Source: Chloroflexota bacterium (GTDB lineage: Bacteria > Chloroflexota > Limnocylindria > Limnocylindrales > CSP1-4). Taken from it: a stretch of 16,739 nucleotides of DNA. The stretch spans positions 1-16,739 of the forward strand of contig JAJYDP010000028.1 in assembly GCA_021777365.1 (NCBI GenBank). Reading direction: 5' to 3'. Under the pieces are notes generated by a model, which was not told where the DNA came from, made no database searches, and saw only the letters and a program-made list of their open reading frames with translations. Position numbers and translations under genes: made by a program. Below, in pieces: positions 6,782 through 14,716 of the stretch. The first letter of the stretch is position 1; every line of letters starts with the position of its first letter.

Positions 6782-7123
6782 ATGCACCTGTCCGTCCACA
6801 GACTCGGGCTGGCCGCGGCGACGCTCACCGCGATCGCCACGGTCGGCGTTGCCCTGGCCCTCGACGGCTATGTCTCCTCGCACCGGGCCGCGTCATCCGG
6901 CGCGGCCGTTCCGGCGGTGAGTGCCACGTCGGCGCCGATCCCCGCCGCTTCCCTGCCGCCGGAGCTCGTCTACGTGCGGCCGGCGCCGTCCCCCCAGGTC
7001 ATCCGCGTGACCCAGACCGCACCCCCGGCGGCCCCGAAGGTCGTCCACGTCACCGTGCCCGGCACGGGCGGCGAGGGAGCGGAGGGCGCGGACGGCGGCG
7101 AGCACGACGGCGGAGGCGACTGA
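6782..7123 (+). CDS. Small single-span membrane protein (first of two paralogues upstream of apbE)
   Basis: A 113-residue protein not assigned to a known family. A short N-terminus (MHLSVHRLG) leads into one hydrophobic helix at about 9-28, an uncleaved signal anchor or signal peptide. An Ala/Pro-rich extracytoplasmic region follows, then a charged Gly/Glu/Asp tail (about 94-113). APIPAAS (51-57) and a VTxxxPxxPKxVV-type segment recur in the next protein, so the two are paralogues. The start at 6782 has GGAG 7 nt upstream. A longer in-frame reading from 6479 runs through the 19-bp repeats and is rejected. The stop overlaps the next ATG (TGATG). Location in front of apbE suggests a role in a membrane or cell-surface flavin or redox system, which is inference. 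Confidence 0.75.
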   Translation: MHLSVHRLGLAAATLTAIATVGVALALDGYVSSHRAASSGAAVPAVSATSAPIPAASLPPELVYVRPAPSPQVIRVTQTAPPAAPKVVHVTVPGTGGEGAEGADGGEHDGGGD

Positions 7124-7503
7124 TGGAGCCCGGCCCACCGACCCGACAGCCCGCCGCGCCGGCCGTGCCGTCCGCGCGGGCAACCCGTGCGGATCCGACC
7201 GGCATGCGGATCATCCTCGGCGCCGGCGGCCTGGTCGCGCTCTCCGCGCTGGTCACCGCGATCGTCGTGCCGCCGGCACCGGCATCGGCCCCTGCCCCGA
7301 TCCCGGCCGCCTCCCCGGCCACGGTCGCGCGGCAGCGTCCCGTCCAGTACATTCAGCTGGCGCCCGGTCAGTCACCGCCGCCCGGCGCAACGGTCATCGA
7401 CGCGAAGGCGCCGAAGCCCGTCACCATCGTCACGCGGGTCCCGGCCCCCACGCCGAAGACCGTCGTGATCCGGACCACGCAGTCGGGGAAGGTGATCCCG
7501 TGA
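7123..7503 (+). CDS. Small single-span membrane protein (second paralogue, directly upstream of apbE)
   Basis: A 126-residue protein without a recognised family. A 27-residue cytosolic N-terminus rich in Pro, Ala and Arg precedes one transmembrane helix (about 28-50). A Pro-rich outer segment follows, with APIPAAS (58-64) shared with the preceding protein and a tail of the form VTIVTRVPAPTPKTVVIR. PPPGATVID (86-94) contains a GAT triplet reminiscent of the (S/D)GAT core where ApbE attaches FMN to Thr in NqrB/NqrC/RnfG. Thr90 would be the acceptor, but the surrounding FMN-binding domain is absent, so this is only a hint. The ATG overlaps the upstream stop, and its own stop overlaps the apbE GTG (GTGA). 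The three genes form one coupled unit. Confidence 0.75.
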   Translation: MEPGPPTRQPAAPAVPSARATRADPTGMRIILGAGGLVALSALVTAIVVPPAPASAPAPIPAASPATVARQRPVQYIQLAPGQSPPPGATVIDAKAPKPVTIVTRVPAPTPKTVVIRTTQSGKVIP

Positions 7504-8543
7504 CGGCCGTCGCGGGCATGCGCCCCGCGGCGCGGTCCCGGCGCGTCCCCTCCTCCGCGGCCCCGGATCCCGCCATCCTGCTCCCCGTGGCCCCGGTCTC
7601 CGTCGCGACCCGCGCCATGGGCGGCCGGCTGGGCGTGCACGTGGACGCCGCTCCGCCCGAGGCGGAACGGGCCCGGCGCGACGGACGCCGCGTCCTGGCC
7701 CGGGTCGGTCGCTGGGCGGACAGGCTCAGCCGCCACCTCGGGACGTCCGAGCTCTCGAGGCTGAACACGGATCCGCGGCCACGGGTGCGCATCGGACCGA
7801 CCCTCGCCGCCGTGCTGCGGGCCGCGATCGACGCGAGCGAGGCGAGCGACGGGCTCGTGGACATCGGGCTGCTGGACGCGCGGCTGGCAGCGGAGGGGAT
7901 CCGCCCGGCGGGGATCGCCACCGAGGAGCTCGGCACGGCATGCCTCGGGACGTCGGCCCGCGCCTGGTCCCTGCAGGCCGAACCCCGGGGATGCGCCGTG
8001 GTCATCCGACCGCCCGGGCTTCGCCTCGACCTCGGTGGCGTCGCCAAGGGCTGGCTGGCCGACCGTGCTCTCGACCTGCTCGACGGCTGGCCGGGCGCGG
8101 TGGTCGACGCCGACGGCGACCTCGCGCTCCGTGCGGCTCCCGGCCGCTCCTGGTCCGTCGCCGTGGACGACCCACGGGCCTCGGGGGCCGCGCTGGCGGT
8201 GCTGCGCCTCTCGGCCCCGGCGCGTGGCTGGCCCGTGCGCTGGGGCGTTGCCACCTCGGGCACCTCGATCCATCGCTGGCTGCGCGACGGCACGGTGCGC
8301 CACCACCTGATCGATCCCCGCACGGGGCGTCCCGCGGTCACGGACGTCGTCCAGGCGACCGTGGTCTGCGCCTCGGCCCTGCGCGCCGAGGCGCTCGCGA
8401 AGGCCGCGGTCATCGCCGGCACGATCGAGGGGCTGGCACTGCTGGACCGTGCCGGCGTGGGGGGCGCCATCGTCCTCACCGACCACGACGAGGTGCTTGC
8501 ACTCCCCGGGACCCGGGACCTGCTGGCGGACGACGGCGACTGA
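7500..8543 (+). CDS. apbE: FAD:protein FMN transferase (ApbE family)
   Basis: A 347-residue ApbE-like enzyme. Family members use Mg2+ to transfer FMN from FAD onto a Thr/Ser of a target flavoprotein. Motifs in order: RAMGGRLGV (39-47, the usual TMGT region), LDLGGVAKGW (176-185, Lys183), VDADGDL (202-208), VATSGT (250-255) and HHLIDPRTGRPA (268-279, Asp272). In the last metal-binding segment the common ADALATA reads AEALAKA (296-302), placing Glu297 and Lys301 where Asp and Thr are usual. No signal peptide or lipobox is evident, unlike exported Gram-negative ApbE. The GTG start overlaps the upstream stop; an internal ATG at residue 7 is an alternative. No FMN-binding-domain protein or ferric reductase lies in the window, so the substrate is unclear. 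Confidence 0.9.
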   Translation: MTAVAGMRPAARSRRVPSSAAPDPAILLPVAPVSVATRAMGGRLGVHVDAAPPEAERARRDGRRVLARVGRWADRLSRHLGTSELSRLNTDPRPRVRIGPTLAAVLRAAIDASEASDGLVDIGLLDARLAAEGIRPAGIATEELGTACLGTSARAWSLQAEPRGCAVVIRPPGLRLDLGGVAKGWLADRALDLLDGWPGAVVDADGDLALRAAPGRSWSVAVDDPRASGAALAVLRLSAPARGWPVRWGVATSGTSIHRWLRDGTVRHHLIDPRTGRPAVTDVVQATVVCASALRAEALAKAAVIAGTIEGLALLDRAGVGGAIVLTDHDEVLALPGTRDLLADDGD

Positions 8544-8581
8544 CGCGTCGACCGGGCAGGCGTGTCCGTGTCCCACCCGGT

Positions 8582-8634
8582 GTGGCACGATCGGCAGACA
8601 CCGGGCCCCGCGTGGCACGATCGGGTGGTACCGT
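8582..8634 (+). promoter_or_regulatory. Duplicated 13-mer and candidate -10 upstream of the MBL-fold gene
   Basis: GTGGCACGATCGG occurs at 8582-8594 and again at 8612-8624, exactly 30 bp apart, about three helical turns. TACCGT (8629-8634) after the second copy fits TANNNT and would start transcription about 45 nt before the ATG at 8686. The two boxes look like activator or repressor sites, but the binding protein is unknown. Confidence 0.4.
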
Positions 8635-8685
8635 CCCCGCCCGCGGCGAGCGGCGGTCACGGGCGCAACGGCGGGAGGAGGAGCC

Positions 8686-9234
8686 ATGGCGACCAGCGTC
8701 GAGGTCCTGACGGTCGGCTACGCCGGCGATCGCGTCGCGAGCAGCGTGTGCCTGGTCCGGGACGGGGACCACCTGGTCGTGACCGACCCGGGGATGGTCG
8801 CGCACCGCTCCCGGATCCTGGAACCGCTGCGCACGCGCGGCATCGATCCGGCGGCGGTCGGGACGGTCTTCCTGAGCCATCACCACCCGGACCACACGAT
8901 GAACGTCGCGCTGTTCCCGAACGCCGAGGTGGTCGACTTCTGGGCGCGCTACCGCGCCGACGAGTGGCTGGACCACCAGGGAGACGGCTACCTGCTCACG
9001 CCCCGTGCCCAGCTCTGGCTGACGCCGGGACACACGCCGCAGGACGCCACGCTCATCGTGCGCGCGGACGATGCCGTGTACGCACTCACCCACCTGTGGT
9101 GGCGCGAGGACCGGACGCCGGAGATCGACCCGCTCGCCAGCGACCAGGCGGAGCTGGAGCGTCATCGCGCCCGGGTGCTCGAGGTCGCCGACATCGTGAT
9201 CCCGGGCCACGGTTCCCCGTTCGCGGTGCGCTGA
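8686..9234 (+). CDS. MBL-fold metallohydrolase (MBLAC1-like)
   Basis: A 182-residue single-domain metallo-beta-lactamase-fold protein. The zinc motif SHHHPDH spans 64-70 (His65, His67, Asp69, His70), with His116 in LTPGHT as a further ligand and a terminal IPGHGSPF. The compact size, the DPLASDQAELERHRARVLEVADIVIPGHG ending and the overall order match the MBLAC1-like group. The segment that usually reads GD(V/L)F, supplying the bridging Asp, reads THLWW (135-139), with His136 in the Asp position. The substrate is unknown; hydrolysis of nucleic acid or small esters is possible within the superfamily. The start has GGAGGAGG a few nt upstream. A PEBP gene follows on the same strand. Confidence 0.9.
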   Translation: MATSVEVLTVGYAGDRVASSVCLVRDGDHLVVTDPGMVAHRSRILEPLRTRGIDPAAVGTVFLSHHHPDHTMNVALFPNAEVVDFWARYRADEWLDHQGDGYLLTPRAQLWLTPGHTPQDATLIVRADDAVYALTHLWWREDRTPEIDPLASDQAELERHRARVLEVADIVIPGHGSPFAVR

Positions 9235-9295
9235 GCGCCACGAGGGGTCGCCGGGGGTTCACAATGCCGGGGTCGAACACAGTGAGGTGATCGCG

Positions 9296-9751
9296 GTGGC
9301 CGGCACGTCCTCCTTGCGCCTCACGAGCCCTGCCTTCTCGGACGGGGCCGCCATTCCGTCGCGGTACGCCTGCGACGGCGCCAACGTCTCCCCGCCGCTC
9401 GCCTGGAGCGGTGCCCCGGACGCCACGGCCGCATTCGCGCTGCTCGTGACGGACCCCGACGCCCGCGGGTTCGTCCACTGGGTGGCCACGGACATCCCCC
9501 TCACGGCACGTGGCCTTGCGGAGGATGCCTCGGGCTCGGCGCCGGCCGGGAGGGAGGGACGCAACGACTTCGGACGGCCCGGATGGGGCGGGCCGTGCCC
9601 ACCATCCGGCACGCACCGCTACGTCTTCGAGCTCTTCGCCCTCTCCTCGCCGCTCGGCCTGGCCGGCGTGCCGTCGGCGGCGGACGCCCGGCGCGCGATG
9701 GCCGGACGCGTGCTCGCGGAGGCACGGCTCACCGGCACGTACCGCCGCTGA
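9296..9751 (+). CDS. YbhB/YbcL-type Raf kinase inhibitor-like protein (PEBP family)
   Basis: A phosphatidylethanolamine-binding-protein fold protein of 151 residues. Signature regions are LTSPAF at the N-terminus, DGANVSPPLAWSGAP, TDPDARGFVHWVATDIP (the anion-binding DPDA and HW residues) and GTHRYVFELFAL. Bacterial YbhB-like proteins are small and cytosolic, and their ligands are poorly known. The start is placed at GTG 9296 because GAGGT (9284-9288) lies 7 nt upstream. GTG 9287 gives three more residues (154) but would overlap that Shine-Dalgarno. CACAAT at 9260-9265 is a possible -10. The gene follows the MBL-fold gene by about 60 bp and ends in a strong terminator hairpin. Confidence 0.9.
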   Translation: MAGTSSLRLTSPAFSDGAAIPSRYACDGANVSPPLAWSGAPDATAAFALLVTDPDARGFVHWVATDIPLTARGLAEDASGSAPAGREGRNDFGRPGWGGPCPPSGTHRYVFELFALSSPLGLAGVPSAADARRAMAGRVLAEARLTGTYRR

Positions 9752-9757
9752 CGCAAC

Positions 9758-9792
9758 GCCGCCCGGCGGGCCGACCCGCCGGGCGGCCCTTT
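9758..9792 (+). terminator. Intrinsic-type terminator after the PEBP gene
   Basis: GCCGCCCGGCGGG (9758-9770) and CCCGCCGGGCGGC (9775-9787) form a perfect 13-bp GC stem with a 4-nt CCGA loop, followed by CCTTTC. It begins 7 bp after the PEBP stop. The short T-run is normal for high-GC genomes. Confidence 0.8.
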
Positions 9793-9802
9793 CGCGGCCG
9801 GG

Positions 9803-9808
9803 TACGCT
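9803..9808 (+). promoter_or_regulatory. -10 (TACGCT) for a leaderless M50 peptidase transcript
   Basis: TACGCT ends 6 bp before the ATG at 9815, so RNA would start at or next to the start codon. GGAGG lies between but only 1 nt from the ATG, too close to serve as a Shine-Dalgarno. The same TAYGCT-N6-ATG layout precedes tetR at 15824. No -35 consensus is seen. Confidence 0.55.
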
Positions 9809-9814
9809 GGAGGC

Positions 9815-10933
9815 ATGCGCAGCGGGTCGGTTCGCATCTTCCGCGTGGCCGGGATCGACGTGCTCGTCCACGTCAGCTGGCTGGTGATCTTCGGCCTGGT
9901 CACCTGGTCGCTGGCCATCGGCTACTACCCGCCGCTGCTGCCGGACCTGACCCCGGCGCAGGCGTGGGTGCTCGGCGCCATCTCGGCGATCCTCCTCTTC
10001 GCCTCCGTTCTCGTGCACGAGCTCGCCCACTCCCTGCTGGCGCGCCACCGCGGGCTCGAGGTCGACTCGATCACGCTCTTCCTCTTCGGCGGCGTCTCGA
10101 GCCTCCGTGGCGACGCGCCGCGGGCGTCCACCGAGCTGCTGGTCGCGGCGGTGGGGCCGCTGACCAGCTTCGTCCTTGCGGCGGTCTTCCTTGCCGGCAG
10201 CGCCATCGCCGGCGACGCCCGGCTCGCCGCCGTGCTGGGCTACCTCGGGCTGATCAATGCCCTCCTCGGCGCGTTCAACCTCGTGCCCGGCTTCCCGCTC
10301 GACGGCGGCCGCGTGCTCCGCGCCCTGGTCTGGCAGATCACCGGCGACATGCGGCGCGGCCTGGAGGTGGCCGTCGGCGTCGGCCAGCTCGTCGGCTACG
10401 GGTTCATGGCCTGGGGCGTGGTCGAGGTCCTCGCGGGCGATGCGTTCGACGGGATCTGGATCGCCGTGATCGGCTGGTTCCTGCAGGGCGCCGGCGCCGC
10501 CCAGCTCCGCCAGGTCCGCTCGGAGGCGCACCTGGGGGCGGTCCACGTCCGTGACGTCATGCGCGGCGACACGACCGCGGTGGGGCCCAACACCACGGTG
10601 GAGGCGCTCATCGAGACGTACCTCCTGCCCGGCAACCGGCGGGCCCTGCCGGTCGTCTCCGACGAGCGCGTGGTGGGCATGGTGTCGGTCAGCGACATCC
10701 AGGGGGTCCCGGCCGACGAGCGATCCCTGACGCGGGTGGCCGACGTGATGGGCGGGCGCGGGGGCGTGGTGACGGTGACGCCCGAGATGCCGCTCGCCCA
10801 GGCCCTGCAGGCGATGCTCACCGGCGATTACGAGCAGGTGCCGGTGGTGGAGGACGAGCGGCTGGTCGGCGTGCTGACGCGGGCCGACGTCGTCCGGCAG
10901 GTCCAGCTGCGGGAAGCGCTCCACCTCGAGTAG
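9815..10933 (+). CDS. Site-2 protease-type M50 metallopeptidase with two CBS domains
   Basis: A 372-residue integral membrane protease. The zinc motif HELAH (68-72) lies in a hydrophobic helix, and the third ligand Asp163 is in NLVPGFPLDGGR (155-166). Several membrane helices span about 13-235. Two CBS modules follow in the cytosol, at about 245-305 (VRDVMRGDTTAV) and 310-368 (VADVMGGRGGVV); these commonly sense adenine nucleotides. The family cuts transmembrane segments of regulatory proteins such as anti-sigma factors; the substrate here is unknown. The protein is isolated between a terminator and a convergent gene, with its own leaderless promoter. The length is typical of the CBS-containing prokaryotic subgroup. 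Confidence 0.95.
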   Translation: MRSGSVRIFRVAGIDVLVHVSWLVIFGLVTWSLAIGYYPPLLPDLTPAQAWVLGAISAILLFASVLVHELAHSLLARHRGLEVDSITLFLFGGVSSLRGDAPRASTELLVAAVGPLTSFVLAAVFLAGSAIAGDARLAAVLGYLGLINALLGAFNLVPGFPLDGGRVLRALVWQITGDMRRGLEVAVGVGQLVGYGFMAWGVVEVLAGDAFDGIWIAVIGWFLQGAGAAQLRQVRSEAHLGAVHVRDVMRGDTTAVGPNTTVEALIETYLLPGNRRALPVVSDERVVGMVSVSDIQGVPADERSLTRVADVMGGRGGVVTVTPEMPLAQALQAMLTGDYEQVPVVEDERLVGVLTRADVVRQVQLREALHLE

Positions 10934-10962
10934 GGCCGGCCGCGCGTGACGCGGGCCGGCCC
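10933..10962. terminator. GC-rich hairpin between convergent genes
   Basis: GGGCCGGCC (10933-10941) pairs with GGCCGGCCC (10954-10962), and the inner CGCG pairs add to the stem with one bulged G. It begins at the last base of the M50 stop codon. There is no T-run, so it could serve both convergent genes as a factor-assisted terminator. Confidence 0.55.
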
Positions 10963-10977
10963 CCGTGCGATCCCGGC

Positions 10978-10994
10978 GCCCGGAAAGTCCGGGC
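10978..10994 (-). terminator. Second hairpin between convergent genes
   Basis: GCCCGGA, AAG, TCCGGGC form a perfect 7-bp stem with a 3-nt loop, 42 bp after the stop of the minus-strand synthetase/acetyltransferase gene. It lacks a T-tract. Two near-identical GCGGCGTATG decamers lie between it and the stop. Confidence 0.4.
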
Positions 10995-11035
10995 CCCGGG
11001 GCGGCGTATGCGGCGGCGTATGCGCCTGCTGCGGA

Positions 11036-13798
11036 TCAGGGCGCCAGGCCCAGGATGGCCTGGACCCGGCCGCTCTCCGGGAGCGTGCGCAGGCTGAACC
11101 CGACCTTCTCGGCCGTCCGCTGCATGGGGATGTTGCCGGGCAGGATCTCGGCGCAGATCCATTCCAGGCGCTCGTCGCGGCCGATATCCACCAGCCGCTG
11201 GAGCAGCGCGGTCCCGAGGCCCTGGCCCTGGCGTTCGTCGGCCACCACGATCGCGAACTCGGCGGCGTTGGCAGCGTGGCGCTTGCTCAGCCGCCCCACG
11301 GCCACGATCTCCGGCTCGCCACCGGCGCCCCGCTGCTCGGCCACGAGCGCGATCTCCCGGTCGTAGTCGTTGAAGCAGACGCGGGTCAGCCGCTCGTGCG
11401 CGGTCCGCTCGTCGAGGCCGATGTCGCGGAAGTAGCGCTCGCGCACCGTCTGTTCCGACAGGATGGCGTGGAAACGCGCCAGGAGCGGCTCGTCCTCCGG
11501 ACGGATGGGGCGGATCACCAGCTGCGTGCCGTCGGGCGCGGTCCAGCTCCCCATGTACCGCCGCGGGTACGGGCGGATCGCCAGCCGCGGCAGCTGCTCG
11601 ACGGAGAGCCCCGGATCGTGGAGCACCACCCGCGCGTCCAGCGCGATCAGCCGCTCCGGCGAGGCGAGCAGCGGGTTGATGTCGAGCTCCCTGATCCAGG
11701 GCTGCTCGACCACCAGCTGGCTGACGCGCACCAGGATCTGCTCGAGCGCGCCGACGTCGATCGGCTGGCGTCCGCGGATCCCGGCGAAGGCACCGTAGAT
11801 GCGGGTGCGCTCCATCATGCGGCGGGCGAGGGTGGTGTTGAGCGGCGGGATGGCGAGAGCACGATCCCGGAAGAGCTCCACCAGCTGGCCGCCCATGCCG
11901 AAGAGCAGGACCGGGCCGAACTGCGGGTCGATGCTGCTGCCCAGGATCAGCTCGTAGCCCGTGTAGTTGATCATGGGCTGGACGGTGACGCCCTCGAAGT
12001 GCTCGGCGCCGCGCCGCTGCTCGACGGCGGAGCGGATCGCCTGGTAGGCGCCGCGCACGGCGTCGGCATCGCCCAGGTTCAGCTGGACCCCGCCCACGTC
12101 GGTCTTGTGGGTGATGGTGTGCGAGTAGAGCTTGACGACGACCGGATACCCGATCGCGTCCGCGGCCGTCACCGCCTCGTCCTCGGAAGCGGCGATCCGC
12201 GTCTCGGTGATGGGGATCCCGTAGGCGGAGAGCACCTGCTTGGACTCGTACTCCGTCAGGATCGTCCGACCCTCGCCGCGGGCGGCTTCGATGACCTCCC
12301 GGGCGAGCGCCCGGTTGACTGCGCTCGCCTCGTCGTCCGGCAGGACGGGCGTCTCGTACAGCGCCCTGAGGCCGTCGTTGTATCGCCACATGTAGTTGAA
12401 CATGTCGACCGCGGTGTCCGGGTAGGGGAACGTCGGGATCCCGGCCCTCCGCAGGACGGCCGTCCCGGCCTCCACGTCGGCGCCACCCATCCAGCTCGCC
12501 AGGACCGGCTTGCCCTCGATGTGGGCGAACGGCACCAGCTGCTCCGCGGTGCGCGTGGGGTCCGTCATGGCCTGCGGGGTGAGGATGACCAGCAACCCGT
12601 CGCTGCCGGGATCCTTCGCCGCGATCTCCAGGGCCGCCGCGTATCGTTCCGGGGGCGCGTCCCCGATGATGTCCACGGGGTTGTTGTGGCTCCACGGCCC
12701 CGGCAGGATCGCGTTGAACGCCTCCATGGTCTCCGGGGTGAGCTCGGTCAGCTGTCCGCCGCCGCCGATCAGCGCGTCGGTGGCGAGGACGCCCGGGCCG
12801 CCCGCGTTGGTGAGGATGCTGAGGCGCCGGCCCCGCGGACGAGGCTGCTTGGCGAGCACCTCCGCGATCGAGAAGAGGTCCTCGATGGCGTCCACGCGCA
12901 GGACGCCGACGCGCCGGAACGCCGCATCCAGGACCTCGTCGCTCCCGGTCAGGGAGCCGGTGTGCGATGCGGCCGCCTTGGCCGCCTGGGCCGTGCGGCC
13001 GGGCTTGATCACCAGGATCGGCTTGGTCAGCGCGACCTCGCGCGCCGCGGAGAGGAAGGCGCGCGCGTCGCCCACCGTCTCCATGTAGATGATGATGCTG
13101 TTCGTGTTCGGGTCGTCGCCGAGGTGGTAGATCAGGTCGCCCCACCCCACGTCCAGCATCGACCCGAGCGAGGTGACGGAGCTGAAGCCAACCTGCTCCT
13201 CGTGCGCCCAGTCCAGGATGGCCGTGAGGAGCGCCCCGCTCTGGCTGATGAGGCCCACGTTGCCGGGACGGGAGATACCCGCAGCGAACGTCGCGTTCAG
13301 GCCGTTGATCGGGTTCATCACGCCCAGGCAATTGGGACCGATGACCCGGATCCGCCCGCGCCGCGCCTGCTCCAGGACCTGCCGCTCGAGCTCCTCGCCC
13401 TCCGGGCCGATCTCCTTGAAGCCGGCCGAGATCACGATGGCGCCGCGGACGCCCGCCTCCACGCACTCGGCCATCACGCCGGGCACCGACGGGGCGGGCG
13501 TGACGATGACCGCCAGCTCGACCGGGTCCGGCACGTCCGCGAGGCTCGGGTATGCCTTGAGGCCCAGGATGTTCGAGCGCTTCGGGTTGATGGGGAAGAC
13601 GGTGCCTCCGAACGGGCTGCTGATCAGGTTCCAGAGCACGGTGCGCCCGACGCTCCCCGCCTTCTCGGTGGCACCGACCACGGCCACCGACTTGGGGGAG
13701 AAGAGGGCATCCAGCGGGCGGCGGCCGTAGCCGAGGACGTCGCTCGCCTCGTCCACGGCCGACAGCTTGGCCGTCCCGCTGCAGGTCTGATCGATCAT
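11036..13798 (-). CDS. ADP-forming acyl-CoA synthetase fused to GNAT acetyltransferase (Pat/YfiQ-like)
   Basis: A 920-residue fusion. Residues 25-155 form the CoA-binding Rossmann domain ([14 protein letters not shown]). Residues 180-480 form the succinyl-CoA-ligase-like part ([18 protein letters not shown]). Residues 500-735 form the ATP-grasp domain ([14 protein letters not shown]). Residues 757-920 are a GNAT domain with the acetyl-CoA loop [11 protein letters not shown] (856-866) and a candidate catalytic Glu847 in AEFAIVV. This is the architecture of Pat/PatZ protein lysine acetyltransferases that modify acetyl-CoA synthetase and other proteins. His279 in SHTGSL, the position phosphorylated in active ADP-forming synthetases, is kept, so the synthetase half may still work. 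The ATG has GGAG 6 nt upstream. The gene is monocistronic and converges on the M50 gene. Confidence 0.93.
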   Translation of the reverse strand: MIDQTCSGTAKLSAVDEASDVLGYGRRPLDALFSPKSVAVVGATEKAGSVGRTVLWNLISSPFGGTVFPINPKRSNILGLKAYPSLADVPDPVELAVIVTPAPSVPGVMAECVEAGVRGAIVISAGFKEIGPEGEELERQVLEQARRGRIRVIGPNCLGVMNPINGLNATFAAGISRPGNVGLISQSGALLTAILDWAHEEQVGFSSVTSLGSMLDVGWGDLIYHLGDDPNTNSIIIYMETVGDARAFLSAAREVALTKPILVIKPGRTAQAAKAAASHTGSLTGSDEVLDAAFRRVGVLRVDAIEDLFSIAEVLAKQPRPRGRRLSILTNAGGPGVLATDALIGGGGQLTELTPETMEAFNAILPGPWSHNNPVDIIGDAPPERYAAALEIAAKDPGSDGLLVILTPQAMTDPTRTAEQLVPFAHIEGKPVLASWMGGADVEAGTAVLRRAGIPTFPYPDTAVDMFNYMWRYNDGLRALYETPVLPDDEASAVNRALAREVIEAARGEGRTILTEYESKQVLSAYGIPITETRIAASEDEAVTAADAIGYPVVVKLYSHTITHKTDVGGVQLNLGDADAVRGAYQAIRSAVEQRRGAEHFEGVTVQPMINYTGYELILGSSIDPQFGPVLLFGMGGQLVELFRDRALAIPPLNTTLARRMMERTRIYGAFAGIRGRQPIDVGALEQILVRVSQLVVEQPWIRELDINPLLASPERLIALDARVVLHDPGLSVEQLPRLAIRPYPRRYMGSWTAPDGTQLVIRPIRPEDEPLLARFHAILSEQTVRERYFRDIGLDERTAHERLTRVCFNDYDREIALVAEQRGAGGEPEIVAVGRLSKRHAANAAEFAIVVADERQGQGLGTALLQRLVDIGRDERLEWICAEILPGNIPMQRTAEKVGFSLRTLPESGRVQAILGLAP

Positions 13799-13981
13799 CG
13801 GTGACTCCAGGGGCGATCTCGGTAAACGGGGTCAGTGAACGCCCCGGGAGCGGGGGTGCACAAGGGGCGGAAAGACCCTGCGGGCAGCCGCAATGGTCGG
13901 TGTCCGTGCCCGGGCTGCCCGGCACGCCGCGGGCGGGCCGTCGGGCGGACGGGCCTGCACCAGACCCAGGTCCCCGGGCTC

Positions 13982-14716
13982 CTACGCGCGCCGGTTCATC
14001 ACCCGGTGCGTCACGACGAACGAGGCGACGCACCACGCGGCCAGCAGCAGGAACGGCCCGGTCGTGAGCGGGAAGGTCCCTCCGGCCAGCGTGCCGCGGA
14101 TCACCTCGCCCATCGCCTGGATCGGCAGCACCCGGTGGATGGCGGCCAGCCAGGAGGGCAGGCGGTCGGGCGGGAAGTTGAGCGGCGAGAACATCAGGAC
14201 GAAGACCACCAGCACCTGTGTCAGCAGGTTGGCGAGCATGGCCGGCAGGAGGGAGGCGATGGCGTAGCCGATCGCCGTCGCGGTGAGCGCGACCAGGAGC
14301 ATCGCGGGCACCACGAGCGGGCTGACCTGCAGCTCGAGCCCGAACCGCACGTCCCCGACGGCGACCGCGAAGATGACACCCGGGAGAACCACGGCGAGCC
14401 AGACGCTCAGGTCCGCCAGCAGGTAGACCAGCCGCGGGACCGGGAGCGACCGCATGTAGTCCAGCGTCCCCTCGGTGCGGGACTGCGCGACCATCTGCGG
14501 CACCAGCACGAGACCCATGCTGATCAGGGTGATGGCGGGTGCGCCCGTGGCGAGGAAGAGGGTGGTGCTCCGGTCGAGGCCTGGGAAGAGGAGCGGGTAC
14601 CCGATCACGATCCCCAGCGCGAGGAGGGTCTGGACCACGATGGCCAGGGGCAGGACCCCCTTGAGCCGTCGCGCCTGCCAGCCGACCAGCAGTCGATAGC
14701 TACGCAGCGTGGACAC
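13982..14716 (-). CDS. ABC-2 type transporter permease
   Basis: A 244-residue integral membrane protein with six predicted helices at about 21-43, 54-75, 97-120, 134-157, 161-180 and 218-237. The cytosolic segment EGTLDYMRSLPVPR (82-95) after helix 2 is the conserved coupling motif of ABC-2 permeases. It pairs with the ATPase encoded just upstream to form an exporter; the size suggests it works as a homodimer with two ATPases. The start is GTG 14716, with GGAGGAG 7 nt upstream, giving a 17-bp overlap with the ATPase gene. The substrate is unknown; drugs, lipids or polysaccharide are possible for the family. It is probably repressed by the divergent TetR through the shared promoter. Confidence 0.92.
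   Translation of the reverse strand: MSTLRSYRLLVGWQARRLKGVLPLAIVVQTLLALGIVIGYPLLFPGLDRSTTLFLATGAPAITLISMGLVLVPQMVAQSRTEGTLDYMRSLPVPRLVYLLADLSVWLAVVLPGVIFAVAVGDVRFGLELQVSPLVVPAMLLVALTATAIGYAIASLLPAMLANLLTQVLVVFVLMFSPLNFPPDRLPSWLAAIHRVLPIQAMGEVIRGTLAGGTFPLTTGPFLLLAAWCVASFVVTHRVMNRRA

Noticed and set aside
2590..6840. A 1416-codon open frame on the minus strand opposite the DUF885, response regulator and kinase genes
   Set aside because: It has no domain or motif, is dominated by Arg/Gly/Pro/Ala, and lies opposite three clearly recognised genes. Long antisense frames without stops are expected at this GC content.
8582..8600. Sigma-54 (-24/-12) promoter in the TGGCACG boxes
   Set aside because: The GC element is not at the required distance from GG in either copy.
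10818..14036. A 1072-codon minus-strand frame and a 952-codon plus-strand frame (10946-13804) over the synthetase/acetyltransferase gene
   Set aside because: Both are out of frame with, or antisense to, a protein whose four domains and catalytic motifs are clear in the 920-residue frame.
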